Assembly: GCA_027574665.1 (NCBI GenBank)
Contig: CM050654.1
Location: 11,836,142 to 11,900,141, forward strand
Reading direction: 5' to 3'
Length of the DNA: 64,000 nucleotides
Origin: Rhynochetos jubatus
Taxonomy: Eukaryota > Chordata > Aves > Eurypygiformes > Rhynochetidae
Below, in pieces: positions 24,101 through 37,300 of this stretch. Positions within the stretch are counted from its first letter, which is position 1; every line of letters starts with the position of its first letter. Made by a program: the position numbers and the translations under genes. A model generated the notes under the pieces. It saw only the letters and a list, made by a program, of their open reading frames with translations, did not search any database and was not told the origin of the DNA.

Positions 24101-27100
24101 ACTCTCCAAGAAATAAATATTGATTTCCCTCTTTCCTTCTGTACAAATGGCAGACAATGGCTTTCCAAACTCTGAATCATGTCATTGTTTTAAGGTTGAC
24201 AGATTCTGTTAGTATTGAATTTTTATTGTTTCATTGTTCTCTTGCTTTCTGCTGCCCCTCTTCACCCCCTTCCTCCCCCAGGTTCAGAGAGGGTAGGGTG
24301 GTTTTCGTTTTGCTCTTGTAGACAAGACAGAAAGGAGTAGTTGGAATTAATGTAGCACTCCCTGTACTGCAGTTCTCTGTCAGGTCTGATTCATCTAATT
24401 TTAGTATTACTATCAGGAACATTGTAACTATTTCTTGAGAACACAAGGTGCTAGTGATGATAAAACATTCTTATTTAAAAAAGCATGCTTTCCTGCAAAT
24501 CACACTGTAAGACATATGTTTGTTGTATAATAGTGAACTGTGGCCATTCTATTCCACTCAGTTCAACTACTACAAACACCAATCTTACTTTCTGTCCAGC
24601 AGAATCTGTCACTTCACCAATTATCCAACAAATGTGTGTTGCAAAATTGAAACAAAAAGTCAGGGGAATATGTAGGCACATGTGTTCCAAATGATCCAAA
24701 TGCTAAACAGAATTTGGAGCAGAATGTGAAGGATAACAGCAGAGGCAGGCTAGGGTTGGGTTTTTTTTTTTTTTGATGGAATATCCACCATTTTTCAGTA
24801 TTAGGTATATGTCATGAAAAGCTTACAAAATAGTTATTCATTTTCCTGAAGGTCATCCAGACACAGTAAGTTCATTTCATTTTCTTGACAAGAGATCTAG
24901 GCTTGTTATGTACTCTATGAAACACGACAGCAAGTGACTGTCCCTCCAATCCATTTCAGGCAAATAGGATTTTACCTCTGAAGAACACGGAGGGAGAGGA
25001 GGTAGCTGAATCCGATCCAACTGTACCTGGACTCACTCAGGGACAACAGCAGGAGGGAATGCATTGCAGAAATATCCACATGAGCTAGAAACAGGCCACA
25101 GCAGGCTGATGTCTGGATCTGGCCATGCCATGCCCCCAAGGCAGGCATCGCAGAGCAGCTGGCAGGCCCTGCCCCACATGTGCACCCAAGGGTCATGCTG
25201 ACAAACACAGGCTTACATCCTTTCCTCCCTCAAGCATGGATGAAAAGCTGGCACTGCCAAGGGGGATGTGGTTTCTGCCTTGTGCTGCAGCTGACACCAT
25301 CTAGGGAGCAGGGTAGAGAGCATGCAGTGCTCAGCTCCGTGCCACGGCTCTGGTATTCACTAGCATAAGGGCAGCCAGTGTGGGAGGGTGCAAAGGTACA
25401 GGACTGTGCTGTGCCTTCAGTGCAGGTTCTGCTGGCTCGAGGCACCGCGGCCCGACACAAAATGTAGACACACACAAAAGAATATGTAGATCTGTGCTTC
25501 ACTGTGATGCCAGTAGCTCATAATAGATATTAAGAATAAAATATTTGAGTGCTATGGTTACTTATTTTTCTTTCATGCAACATCTTTGCTAAGCTTATTT
25601 CTTTTCTTATGCCACTTTCATCCCAGACAAATTATCTATGATCCTGTTCATTTTTTATTTATCGGGACACAACACCTTGTATTCTACAGGGTTTTGAAAA
25701 TGTATGTAATTGGTGATTTTCCTTGTCAGAATTTTTTAATTACTGTCTACCTATCTTATGGCATACAATAGAACGAGATATTTGCAAATATGAATGCAAC
25801 TCTCATTTGGGAATTACATGTATGCAGACTGACTGTTCCATTGGCACAATGCACAGGCTTTTAGCATCGTTTCTAGCACCTGTGCTAGTGATGGGATGAG
25901 GATGAAGCAGGCAGGTTCTTTCAGAACAGAAAATCTACAGAAAACACCAAGTTCAGATATGGGCAAAAGCAGCAATTAAGTGGGGTGTCAAGCATATATG
26001 CTAAGGATAGCCAGACAGAACTGATTAGTTAATATTTGTCTGAGAATTGGTGAATAATAAGAGCTATGAATTGAGGCAGCTGTTAAGTGTTGCCAGATTT
26101 TCTCCTGTCTGTCTTCTAAGCAACAAGTTTCTGAAGATACTGAGCTATAGCTGACATTTCTTTACTATTTCTAGTCTCAATGATGGTAACAGAGAAGTGT
26201 GAGAAGCTTTCTTGCCAATGTTAAGACTGGCACTCCCAAGTATATAAATATAGTTAGATAAACCATCTTTTTGTAATATTATAATTATGAATATAATTCT
26301 GTAAACATAGTGATAGCGTTAAGATTTCAAGTCATAGAAAATTCTATATTGTTCCTGAAGAGACTATGCCTGTAACCTCCCCAGAGTCAATGAGCCTCTC
26401 ATTGTTTATTACTTAATCTGCTAGACTTGCCTGGTTCCATGCTGATGATATTGCAACGCACTGGATTTCTTAACTAAAACAGACCACAGCATTTTGTAGC
26501 TGCTGGATACTTAAAATTCAGTGTTGATATTTTGCCTTAGCATATTTTGTAATGAAGGAAATTAAGAAAATTTTTGATCATTAACTTAAGTTCACTGCTA
26601 AGTTAATAGAAAAATTGTATGGGACCAAAACAATGTTTACATGCAAAACCATGATTTGTCTCAAATTTTGTGATATTCTGCTTATTAAAATTTTCCTAAA
26701 CAAGGGTTATGCGTTCAGAAAAGTATTATTCCATAGCCTGATTTTTAAATGGGAAAAAAATGTTTTCTGGTAACAAGGGTAAGAAAAAGGAAAAATCAGT
26801 GTCTATGACTTATTGGTTTTACATTCTGGTAAAATTCCTCAAACTTGGTTGTCAAACTCTGAATTTTCTTTTCTTTTAAGCCAGCAAGTTTTTACTTCTT
26901 GTTTTGTCCATATTTTGAAAATTGTAGAACTTTAATGTCATTTTTTGGTATAAAATTACTCTAAAAATAATTGGAATTGTGTCATCAGCTTGACTGAAGT
27001 GTTCTAATGTGATGCACTAAATAGGAAGAAGATAAGAAATTATGAAAACTTGCATGAATAATTGCAATCGTTTTTTCTTGGCACAGTCTTGGAGACCTGC

Positions 27101-29330
27101 CAAGAAAACTTTCTCTCTGACAAAAGTTCCTAAGCACTAGTTACAAAAAAATTAAATATGTAAATATTAGTGCCAGTAATAAATCTTAAACCAATATTTT
27201 CATAGTGAAGAGAAAGGTGGTTGTTGAAACGGCTTTTGCTCCACCATCACTGTGATCACCAGTGAATGCTCAATGTACTGTAACATTTTATGAAGACATG
27301 CATGTGTCTGCTAATAATCGGACAAAGATTTCATAAGCATATTGCACGATGAAGAATGACCAACTAAAAACATTTCTGACTGTCAGTAACCTGGCCAAAA
27401 GCCAACATATAGCACAAAGAAAGGTACAAATAAAATTCTACTAAACTTAGAAGCAATAAACAACTCAGAGCTGAGAAAAGCAACAACAATTTCAAGCCAA
27501 GCCAGATTCTAATGAGAATCTGCACTAAACACTTGTCATCTGAATGATCCAGGAATAAAAATTGTGCTAAATTCAAATAAAGGTTGAAACTGGATAGAGA
27601 GAGGTCTGAAGGAGACAGGTTGCATTCAGATCTAAGCTTGCATCAGATTTTGAATGTTTAAATTAAGATTTTCAGATAACATTCCAACTCCTTAATACTC
27701 AGCCATAATTTGTCTCTAAGAGTATGTTTTGGTTGACATTATATAGGCTTGTAGAAGTCAGAGGATGTATAACAGTTTACACTGGCTAAGGATCTGCTCC
27801 TTTATCTTTCAAAGCACAAATTGAAGAAACCTAATTTACCACTCTTAATCTTAGCCAGAAACATCTGACTGATGAAGCTGGAGATTCCCATGAGTATTCC
27901 TGCCTCAGATGGGAACTGGGATTACAGCTGTGGATATCATCTCCGGTATCGCTTGGCAATTTCAGACAACTTACAGTGCATTACCACACTTTCCTGCAAT
28001 TTGGTGCTTGGTTGTCATAAATTACATTGACACACCATTAACATAGGTAAGTGGAGTCAATAATGGATCTCTCCAGAGAAACATTAGAACCCACTGTAAT
28101 AACAGAGATCTGCAGCACATGTGAGCAAATCACTGTTAAAAACACACATACCTCAATAATTTTTCCTTTTTCATACCTAGAGCTAAGCCAAAATTACTTT
28201 CCTTTTAGTGTCTTGCTTTTGGCCTGTTATTCTTGTGCTAATGAGCATATAGTAGGCCTTTAATACGTAATATGAGTAAAATAGCTTACTAAAAGACGTT
28301 TACAAGATACCCATGAATTGCATTGTGAGGGTTTCTTTGACAGGAAACAAAAAATTAGATTATTAGTCTATGCTAATAGCAAGTGGTTTTTTTCACTGTG
28401 AAAGAGCAAGAATGAACCCAAAAGGCAGACTATTTGTGGAGGACAGTAGGGAAATAGCACAACTGTAGCAATGAAAGTCTACTCCTCAGCATAGATCCAA
28501 GTGTAAAGCAGTGTCCCTGTGACCACAACAACGTGGCCCTGGCTGTGACAAAGATCCTCTAGAGCTGCATGCAGGGCTCAGCACACACAAAGTCAAAGGC
28601 TCAGAGATTTTTTTTTGGATGTTCTTATGCTACCATACCTCTGCCAAGAGCCATATTAATTACTGTGGTATTCCCGTGGTTCTTGGCTCTCCATTCAAAA
28701 CATTGCATGGAGCAGGGTGGGGTTTTTTTATTTTAAAAGGGCAAAGGAAGACCAGATGGAGTAATAACATCCCTGACTTTTGCAGACAGAGGTGGGTGCT
28801 GAAGGGTGAGAGGAAACAGCCTTGCAAGAGGGAAGGTGCAGAAAATGTAGTAACTGCAAAGCAAACTGAAGTTGAGAGAGTGTTTTAAGTATGTCTAACC
28901 CTGAAACCATTGAGACACATGGGAATGAATACCGATGTTTGTGACTGGTGAATATACAATGTGTTAAAACAAAGTCAGTGCTGTCTCAACGTATTTACCT
29001 TGAAGTCTAAGAATTTGCAGGACTAACACCCACAAGTAGCCCAGCAAGTTGCTTCTAAGATGTATTTATTAATTCTTGCTCTGAGGATAATGCATTCTCC
29101 TTCCAAAGAAAGAGGAACAGTGAAGTATCTTTTCCGGCATCTTACATGATCATCATAAGAAAAAAGGCAAAAAAAAAAAGCCCCAGAATTTCTGTGTGGC
29201 ATTCAAAACCAAAATTACATCCAGACTAACCAAGCATTTCTGGAGCTTCCATCCACTTACTGCCAAATTCTTGGCATCTGCTTTGGCATAAGCAGCAAGT
29301 TGTGAGATCATAAATAGGGACATGGAGCTT
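21170..29330. other. Unique sequence, no gene recognised
   Basis: The longest frame (21584-21985, 133 codons) has no family resemblance and no supporting splice sites. A patch at 23640-23900 contains a TATA-like 'aaattataaaaagggtcc' near 23720 but no other promoter evidence. A GC-richer block at 24.96-25.46 kb is unexplained. Confidence 0.45.
22683..22745. repeat. T-rich region with GTTT units
   Basis: 'tctttttgtttgtttgtttg' followed by a poly-T run at 22731-22744. A comparable 'tttttttgtttgtttgtttg' tract is at 59707-59740. Both are simple low-complexity repeats. Confidence 0.8.
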
Positions 29331-29332
29331 TG

Positions 29333-29396
29333 GCCAGTGTAAATTTGGGCAATACCATTTAATTCCATTAAACCATACAAGTTTACACCAGCTGAA
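29333..29396. repeat. Ancient palindromic MITE-like remnant
   Basis: 'gccagtgtaaatttgggcaa' at the left and 'catacaagtttacaccagct' at the right form an imperfect inverted repeat around 'catttaattccatta'. The 'ccagtgtaaat ... tccatt ... tttacaccag' pattern is one I associate with old palindromic DNA elements shared by birds, crocodilians and turtles. The family name is not assigned. The open frames that cross it on minus (29153-29380, 29226-29420) owe their protein-like look partly to this repeat. Confidence 0.4.
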
Positions 29397-30251
29397 GACT
29401 GTTCCCCATATGCTTTGCATTGCTTCTGGTTTTAGTTGCCCAATTGTTAAATATTGCTAATTAACACAGAATCCATGTGTATCTCTAGCACTAGGTAATG
29501 GAGAGAAAATTCTTTAGCATTTTCAAAGCATTTTGAATTTCTGCCTAATCCCAAGTACTGTGTGAGCACACATAAGTGTCCTTCCATAAACCGCTTCACT
29601 TTTTTCTCTGTTCACACTTTGGTAGATGTTTGTGTTCAATAAAGAATATGGCTGCCAATATGTAAATTCTTGAACAATTGTAAATTATGCAAGAAAATTT
29701 TAAACCCGATTCCTGCAGTTTTCACACAGTTATTTCAAAGTTCTTTTGCAATTTTTCTTGTTCAGTATAATGCTCTCTTACAATGGCTTGCAGCTGAATT
29801 ACTGAATGCTGTAACAAACTAGCACTCACCATCACTTTGTACCTGATTAGGGATCAGTGGTATGCACTTAAATACCACAGAAAATGTTGCTGCAATATAA
29901 GAAATATTTTCTTCTAACTTACTGATCATCTTCATTATTCCGGCACATGGAAGCAAAAATGGCATGGATGATTTCGAACACACCCCGCCCCCCTTTTAGA
30001 AAACCTAATTTGGCTGAGACTTTCTTTGTACAAAACACATCATTGCTTCATTTGTGACCATAACTGTTTGGGATAATGGATTAATGTGCCACAGGTTTTA
30101 AAACTTACACAACTCACAAGCTCTGATACAAAGGGGTTGTTATGAAGCAACCCACATAAGCTAAAATTTGCTGAAGAGATGTGGAAATTAGTACTGGGTG
30201 AGGATATGGCCAACAAAGAAAATTATAAACCAGCAGGTTGTTTGACCATTC

Positions 30252-30355
30252 AAAAACAGAAGAGAAGAGAAAGAAAAGCAGGAAAGGAAAAGAAAGGGAG
30301 AGAAGGTGAGAAAATGAGTGAAAAGGCAAGAAAAAGAAAGCAAAAAAGCAGGAAG
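30252..30355. repeat. Polypurine tract of about 100 bases
   Basis: From 'aaaaacagaagagaagagaa' through 'agcaaaaaagcaggaag' the plus strand is almost uninterrupted purine (A-rich with GAA/GAAA units), broken by only a few C or T bases. It is not a perfect tandem repeat. Long purine strands can form triplex (H-DNA) and can stall polymerases. The minus-strand frame 30114-30389 with its F/L/S-rich protein is an artefact of this tract. Confidence 0.85.
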
Positions 30356-31215
30356 TAATCCACCCTAAACATGCAAATAAGATAGACATGGGAATGCTAG
30401 GAACAGATTCACATCTTGAAAATTCTGACAGGTTTTATAAACTTATAGTAGAATGTCATTCTTCATCAGATGAATGATATTGATCTGGCATGCAATGTAA
30501 CTGAAGTTATACAAAGGTTTGAAGTAATAACGTTAAAAGAAAGACTGGCCACTGTAAGCTCTAAGTACAGTTTACGTTTGTGGTTTTCATACCTTACTAA
30601 AAAATATGCTGGTGGCATATGCTGTTTAAAGAACAGAAAATATTTAAAAACTGGGTTATTAAACCAGCTCTTAAACTCAGCACAAGTGATGAAAGGTAGC
30701 CATGTGTTCAGATAGCTGAGGAGTGAATCATTTCAGGGCTAGTAAGTCGTCCCAGATATTCATAAGCCATCTGTTAAGCAAAAGAGCATTAGGTCTACAC
30801 AGTGCTAATAATTCTTACATTTAATAATTATACTCAGCATGACACATCATTGGGAACAGCAAAAACATACTTTTTGATGCCGACAAAACTGTCATACAGA
30901 ATTTTAAATATAGTAGGTGATGGTATATTTGAGTGGGCAGTGATAAACAAGAGGAGCTTCACACACAAACGGGCCTACTTTAAGAATATTCCTGTTCTCT
31001 TACAAATTCAGAATATCAATTTTCTTAGCAAGGTCATATGTTTTCTTTGGAGCTGGTCAAAAGATTCTCAGAAAGAAAAGTTTAAGAGAAAAACAGAATA
31101 CATCAAAAGACAGTATTTTGACAGGCTCAGTATATTTTGACTCCAGAGTAAGGTACTACGGTCTTCTTTCATACCATATTCCATTACAAAGTCTAGTGGA
31201 CAAATTGCAGATCAA

Positions 31216-31332
31216 CTATCCTAGTTTTGACTGGTCTATGGCAACAATATCAAGCAGTAATATCTTGATGGCAACATTCTCCTCCCTTGCCTTGAGCACA
31301 GATGAAATGGTGTCATCTTTATCCTTAATTTC
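31216..31332 (-). other. Candidate last coding exon, unrecognised protein
   Basis: On the minus strand a strong acceptor ('aactttttaagtatttcag') is followed by 38 open codons and a TAG stop (31216-31218). The peptide starts EIKDKDDTISSVLKAREEN, continues VAIKILLLDIVAID and ends QSKLG. The charged first half with hydrophobic heptad-like spacing is compatible with a helix or coiled coil. Beyond the stop the frame decays, as expected for a 3' untranslated region, and an ATTAAA-type signal occurs on the same strand near 30820. No good donor exists inside, so only a terminal exon fits. The overlapping plus-strand frame 31118-31336 is probably its shadow. Alternatively this is a fragment of an old retrocopy, or chance. 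Confidence 0.3.
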
Positions 31333-34300
31333 CTGAAATACTTAAAAAGTTTAACAATCCTCTGAACAGTCTGTTGTGTCTGAACCATGACAGCAGCTTG
31401 CTTCCTTACATGTCCTATAATTAAGAATTACTCCAATTAACCTATTCATGCCATTAGGGCATTAATTATAGTATCAAATTTAATATTTTGGGGCTTTGAA
31501 TATATCAAGTAGGATCATAATATTATTGGAAGTTCAAGTTACTGTAAACTGTTATTTACTTAAAGGCAGAAAAGAAAGGACACCATCTCAGGAAGGAAAA
31601 ATGTCTTCCAAGTCCAAGCTGCAATCATGTGTTGAATCAGTATTTGGTAGACATGCGATGACAACTTCCAACCAAGGTACTGCACTATATTCCCAGATAA
31701 AGTGACTCTATTAGTAAGAAACTGGCAGCTCACAAAGAGATGCAGGTAAGCTATTGCAGCAGGACAGGAAAGTTGTTTCCCCTTTTTGTATGGTGCAACC
31801 AGTTGAAGATACACCAAAAACCAAGCAAGTGCTTGCTGTAATGTTGTCTTAAATAAATGTTCCTGTATCTTTCATGGTACAGCTGCCTGGAATTCAGGAA
31901 GAACTGGATAAGTTATTTATAAACATGTAACTAAAGATGCATGTATCAGAAGGATGAGATTTTTCCTCCGTAGAAAAATTTGAAAGCACGATGAATTTTG
32001 TGTAAACTCATTAGTTTATGGAACAAAACTGTGACCTGATTCTACTGGAAAACAGAAACACAAAATCCAGTGAGTGTCAGCATTGCAATCCCAGTTTTAG
32101 TGTGTCAGTGTGAAGCGGTTTTGTTGTGTGTTCAAATCCACTAGACATAACCTAAGCATATGGCTTCTTAAGCAGACCATTTACTTTGTATTTACCCAAC
32201 ACTAACCATCATTACCTCTTCCTTTATATATATTTTTTTTTCCTGCTATATTGCAATACATTTTTGTCTTATCTTTCTGGGAAACCTGAAAAGCCTTTAT
32301 GGAAGCCAAAGGCTTATTTCCAATGAAAAAACCCAGCTCTTGAGTTGCATAGGCCCAGCACTTGCAATATTGTACTTTTATGGTCAGGTGTGGAATATAA
32401 TACCTTGGCAGTCTAATATTTTTTTCCTTTCCAGGACAAAATAAATTGGTTCTTTCTCAAAACAATTTCTTCTGAACTCAGGAAAACAGAATATCCAAAG
32501 ATACAGTGAACTTTCACCACAGACTAACTCAGCTAAACAGGCATCTTTAAATTCCTGCCTCCCTTTCCCACCTCTTCTCACGAGTGCAAATAGAAGGCTT
32601 AGGAATAAATATTAGAAAATGGAAACTTCCAGCTGTAAGTCACTATTCACATCTTGATAGCAAAGGTAAGGCTTCCCTTTCTGAAAAGTGTTTGCTGTTC
32701 CCAGTGACTCCTGAGGACAGCGGATCTCAAGCAGTTCAATGTCAGTGAAGATCCATGACTTGGCAAATCCTTGTCTCAGTTCCTTTTTCACCCTCTGCAT
32801 CCTCAAAGCTTCTTCCCTGAGGAGTCCCACTACTGAGAGTCCTAACACCAAGAACTAAAACTAAATACACAGAGGGAATTGTCCCCATAGGAAGTACTCA
32901 TTTATTAGAGCTGGAGGTAGCTGGGGAAGTCATAAAGACCACATATGTCTGTCTGCCATACCAACACAGTGAATGAAGACCATCTAGTTTCCATTTGACT
33001 CCAGCTGAGTCATTCTTAAGTGTTACGTTATGGGGATAACACAGTGGTGAAGGAAAGACATTGGTGAGGGAAGGCTACATGTAATTGTAGCTACCAATTT
33101 ACACTTGGGAATTTGGAGCATGACAACCAAATGTTTCATCCTGCCTATGCTGATTTATGTTTTTCAGTAGAAGAGAAACTTGTGTTTCAGTTTCACATCT
33201 GTATCCCTACCCTTTTGATCTTTACATGGAGCTGTAATTTCACAAGATCATAATCTATCTAGGCAAGAATAAAGAGGATGGGCCATATTATTTTGGGCAT
33301 TTCATGAATTGAGACTGGAAATTAAATCAAAGTGCAGTAGGAACAGGGCGTAGTTTAACTTTCATCCTAACACAGGGAGGATTTAGGTTTAACTTGTTTC
33401 AGGTTTGAAAGTTCAAATATTTGCTTACTTTTCTGCTTTTTATAGCTGCTGTACACAGAAGCAAGATGATACATTTGTGAAATCCCATAATTCACGGGAA
33501 AAATATTACAAATATCTATAAAATATTACCATTTCATACCAGTTTCAGTTTAATGCAGTATTCATTATATTAAATTTAATTTGCTATTTTTAGCATTTGT
33601 GCTATTTAATAATTTTGGGAGAACAAGGTTCAGAAACACATTAAAAATGCTATAAAACCAATAAGAAAAATAACTTTGATAAGTGCTGTGTCAAGAGAAA
33701 GATAAAGAGGAAAATCATGCACAAGAGGAAAAGCTGCATTTATGTGAAATATATTCATTTAACTAATTTAACCCAGAATGTTTTCACTACTTTTTGACAG
33801 TAATATTTGGCTGTTGGTGTCTAACTGCTGTACTGATGAACAAAAAGTATTGAGAACACAACTGTCTTGGATTGGACTCTTCACCTAAAAGTTTTATGTG
33901 GGTTTCTCACTCAAACATTAGTTTAAATGCACATACATGTGTGGGAGTGTTTGGAGCAGGTTGGTGCCTCCCAGCTTGATGCTTCTTCTGTTCAGTATGT
34001 GGTGCGACCATGTCTGCTCCTGTGACTTTTTCCCCACTCCATGACACTTGAACTGTCCTTCCTAATGGCAAGGTTTCACACGAGCAATGGAGAATATTCC
34101 TTTAGCGCCTTGCACTATGACTAAACAGTAGACTCACTGCTTGAAAATGAAGATTTGAAGCTCCTGGGTCTGTAAAGGGAACCAAATTACTCTTTCTGCC
34201 TAGAAGCATGAAGATATGGTTTAAAAAAAAGCCACCTTGCACCTCTCCTCCCTGTGGTTTGAATTCCAGGCATGAAAAGTCTGTCAAGTTGGAAGGCTTT

Positions 34301-37300
34301 CAGACTCCCCTACAGTTTGCATGTCATTAGACACTAGATGCTTGCTGAAGAAATGCACTATACAGAGGCATTAACTTCACTTCCATCGTTCACTGTATAA
34401 ATTGGTGTTAATATTTTTTCAGCCTAGACCTCCAGCTGGAGTGAACTTTTACAATATCACAGCACATATTGTGAAATACCTTCTCATTTTGCTTATAGAA
34501 CATAGGTTTACTGAGGATTTGAACTGTGATCTTTTAATGTGATCACTTAGCTCATTAAAACACTATCACCCACACAAATCTCTTGTTCATGAAGTTCATT
34601 GCAGTGAATCACAGCACATATGAGTAACTGCAAAGTAATACAGTCTTCCTACATCTTTGTGGTGCAGTCTTCATTGGGTTCTCTGAGAGCTTTTCAGAGA
34701 CTGCTGTTCTGAAATAATGAGAAAGCCCATTAAAAAGATCCGTTTTTATTTTTAAAGAATGAAACATGCCTATGGTGAGCCATCATGCTACACCATGTGA
34801 GGTTCATCATTCTGGTCTGAAGTGCTTCTTCATCCAATATTGCTAAAAAACAACAGAAATACTGCGTTTGGTGGAAGTTTGGAATGCTAAGGTTTTTCTA
34901 TTGTCTAGGAGAAGAGGACAGAGAATGAAAGGATTGGAAAACAGGTATCTCAAGATGGAGAGAAAGCTTATGAAGTGGAAGGTGAAACTGCTCTACTGGT
35001 CTCTCCCAAGGCTCTCCAGGAACAGACCACGCTTTTTACAATAGTTAAACATTTGAAAGCAACTAGTTCTACAATTTTAGGATTTTCAATATGGCTTTCC
35101 TTGTAAAGTATCTTCCTTATTTTTAGTTGGCTCTTTTAGAATTTCTAGTTGTCCTGTTACTTCATGCAGTTGTTAAATGGAGGATGAGCATCCTAAGCTC
35201 TTAATGGGGCCAGGACATTTTAAAGTTTATTCTCCACATACACTAACAAAACTGACATTGTAAATAATATGGATTAAGATTTTTTTCATCCAGTCTTTGG
35301 AATCTTTGCTGTCAGGGTCAGATGCCAGCTTTAGCCACATCCCATCCCAGTACTGCCGGGAAAAAGCCTGCAAGCAAATAATTACTAAATTCCTGATCCT
35401 GCTACTCCCTTTCTGCAGGAGCAAAACCAGGGCTGATGGCCACTAAGGGACCCATGGGATCTTCTAAACAAATTGCTGGGAGATGAACATTGAGCTAAAT
35501 ATTCGGATGACAATGAAGGTGGACTGCAAAGCAACTTTTCAGTCTAGAAGGAAAGTCCTAGTTAAATGCCTGTTGCTTGACTGAGTAACTTGTAAGACAT
35601 TAAACTTCCATCATGGTCAGTGACTTGACTGAAAATTATTGTCCCATTCTAATTTTCATGGAATAATGTTTTTTTCTCTTAAGAGGCTACCCATAGATTT
35701 TTCGTTGTTTTTTTTTTTTCCTTTTCAAAAGTCAGTATTTATTCCCCTTTAAAATAATAAAATAGTTTCTGACTAAAAATAAAAGATGTACTGTGACAAT
35801 GCTCCTTGATTTCTAGTGAACGCTAGACATTTTAATGAAAAACATACATACAAATACGTACAAAATACACAAACATATCACACAGAAGGGTGATTCTTTC
35901 TGTACTAACCTTTCTTTACCCCTTGCATTTTCAAGATAAATCTAACTTCATTTAGTACTTAGAACGCATGCTTTCCTCCTTGACTATATAACACTGGCAG
36001 AGGCCTGAAGTGCCCAGGGGTAGATTAGCGTGGAGAGTAAATAGACACTGCACAGGATAAATGCAGTTCATCATATGGCTGTCCAATTTATCACCCAGAC
36101 ATCACCAAGTATGGAGGGTGTGTAAATTATATTAACCTAATCAAAACGCCACTACTGAAAGTAATTGAAGAAGAGAGCTACTATTTATGAATACTCTATC
36201 TACCCATGAAAGCCATACTCTGACACTTCCTAGCAGCTGGGTAGCAGCTTATGGTTGTCCCTCTAACATGTAAGATAAGGCACCACTCTGGGTAATTAGA
36301 CATGACAGAATCCTTCCTGGAGATGTATCAGCTTGTGTAAGTCCTTTGAGGAAGTGCTGAATATATTTACCTGGACAGAGTCAAGTTATGCCGCACCATT
36401 ATTATAAAATTGACAAGTAAAGTGCTAAAGGTAACCAGCAGTGGATAATGTAACAGGGCAGGGAAAACCAACAGTCAAACAAGATATGAGGAAAAAGGAA
36501 AGGATTTTGGTGAGAGTTCTTCTTATGCTGTCACTTTAATGCACACAGCCAGAAGAAAAAAAAAATCTTTTTTGTCATAGGATTGTTGCAGAAACTCCCA
36601 TAAGAGTGCACAGAAAGAAGCATTTTTAAATCTAATAAGAGGTAGAGAGAATTTAATAACAGAAGGTATGTCCCAGAAAAATGACTTTTAGAAAGAGTGA
36701 GGGTCCTGATCTTTGGGACCCTGCAAGTAGCAGTTTCTGATTCAGCTGAGCTGGGAGCCTCTGGGAGAAATAAAGGAAAAACTAAGTTTTTCAAAATAGC
36801 TTGAATAATAATAAAATTTAAAAACCATTTATCTGGAAATAAATGACTAATTTATTCCCAGAATTCTTCATCATTTCTGAATAATATACGTGATGAAGTG
36901 TGAGAATGATGCTTGATTAAATGAGGTCCCTGGAGTGCATCAGAGGAGATTTAGACTGGAAAACAGCATCTGCTGTCTCTTTCTTTCCTTCTCTCAATGC
37001 TGTGTTGTTTCCCAGTTTTACAGCATATTACCCTCTTTCAGTTTTAGCAGAATGGGACAATATTTATTCAGATTTTTCTGTGGTGGCCATACAATGGGTC
37101 TTTCAGTGTGAAGGTCTGAAAAATATTGCTGAACACTTATTTATTTTCCTGTCTGGAATAGTAATTACCTTCTCTTAGTCAGTCACAGGTTATACAAGTC
37201 TAAATCATTATCTGACATAATCACGCCAGTAAATTTAATTCAACTGGCTTCTTCCCAGACCATGTTTTTTCCATACTTCTTTTATTCCCAATTTACCTGA

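Noticed and set aside
29153-29380. Minus-strand frame with protein-like text and a gtaagt donor
   Set aside because: The upstream part coincides with an old palindromic repeat (29333-29396), and no good acceptor was found, so the resemblance is likely accidental.
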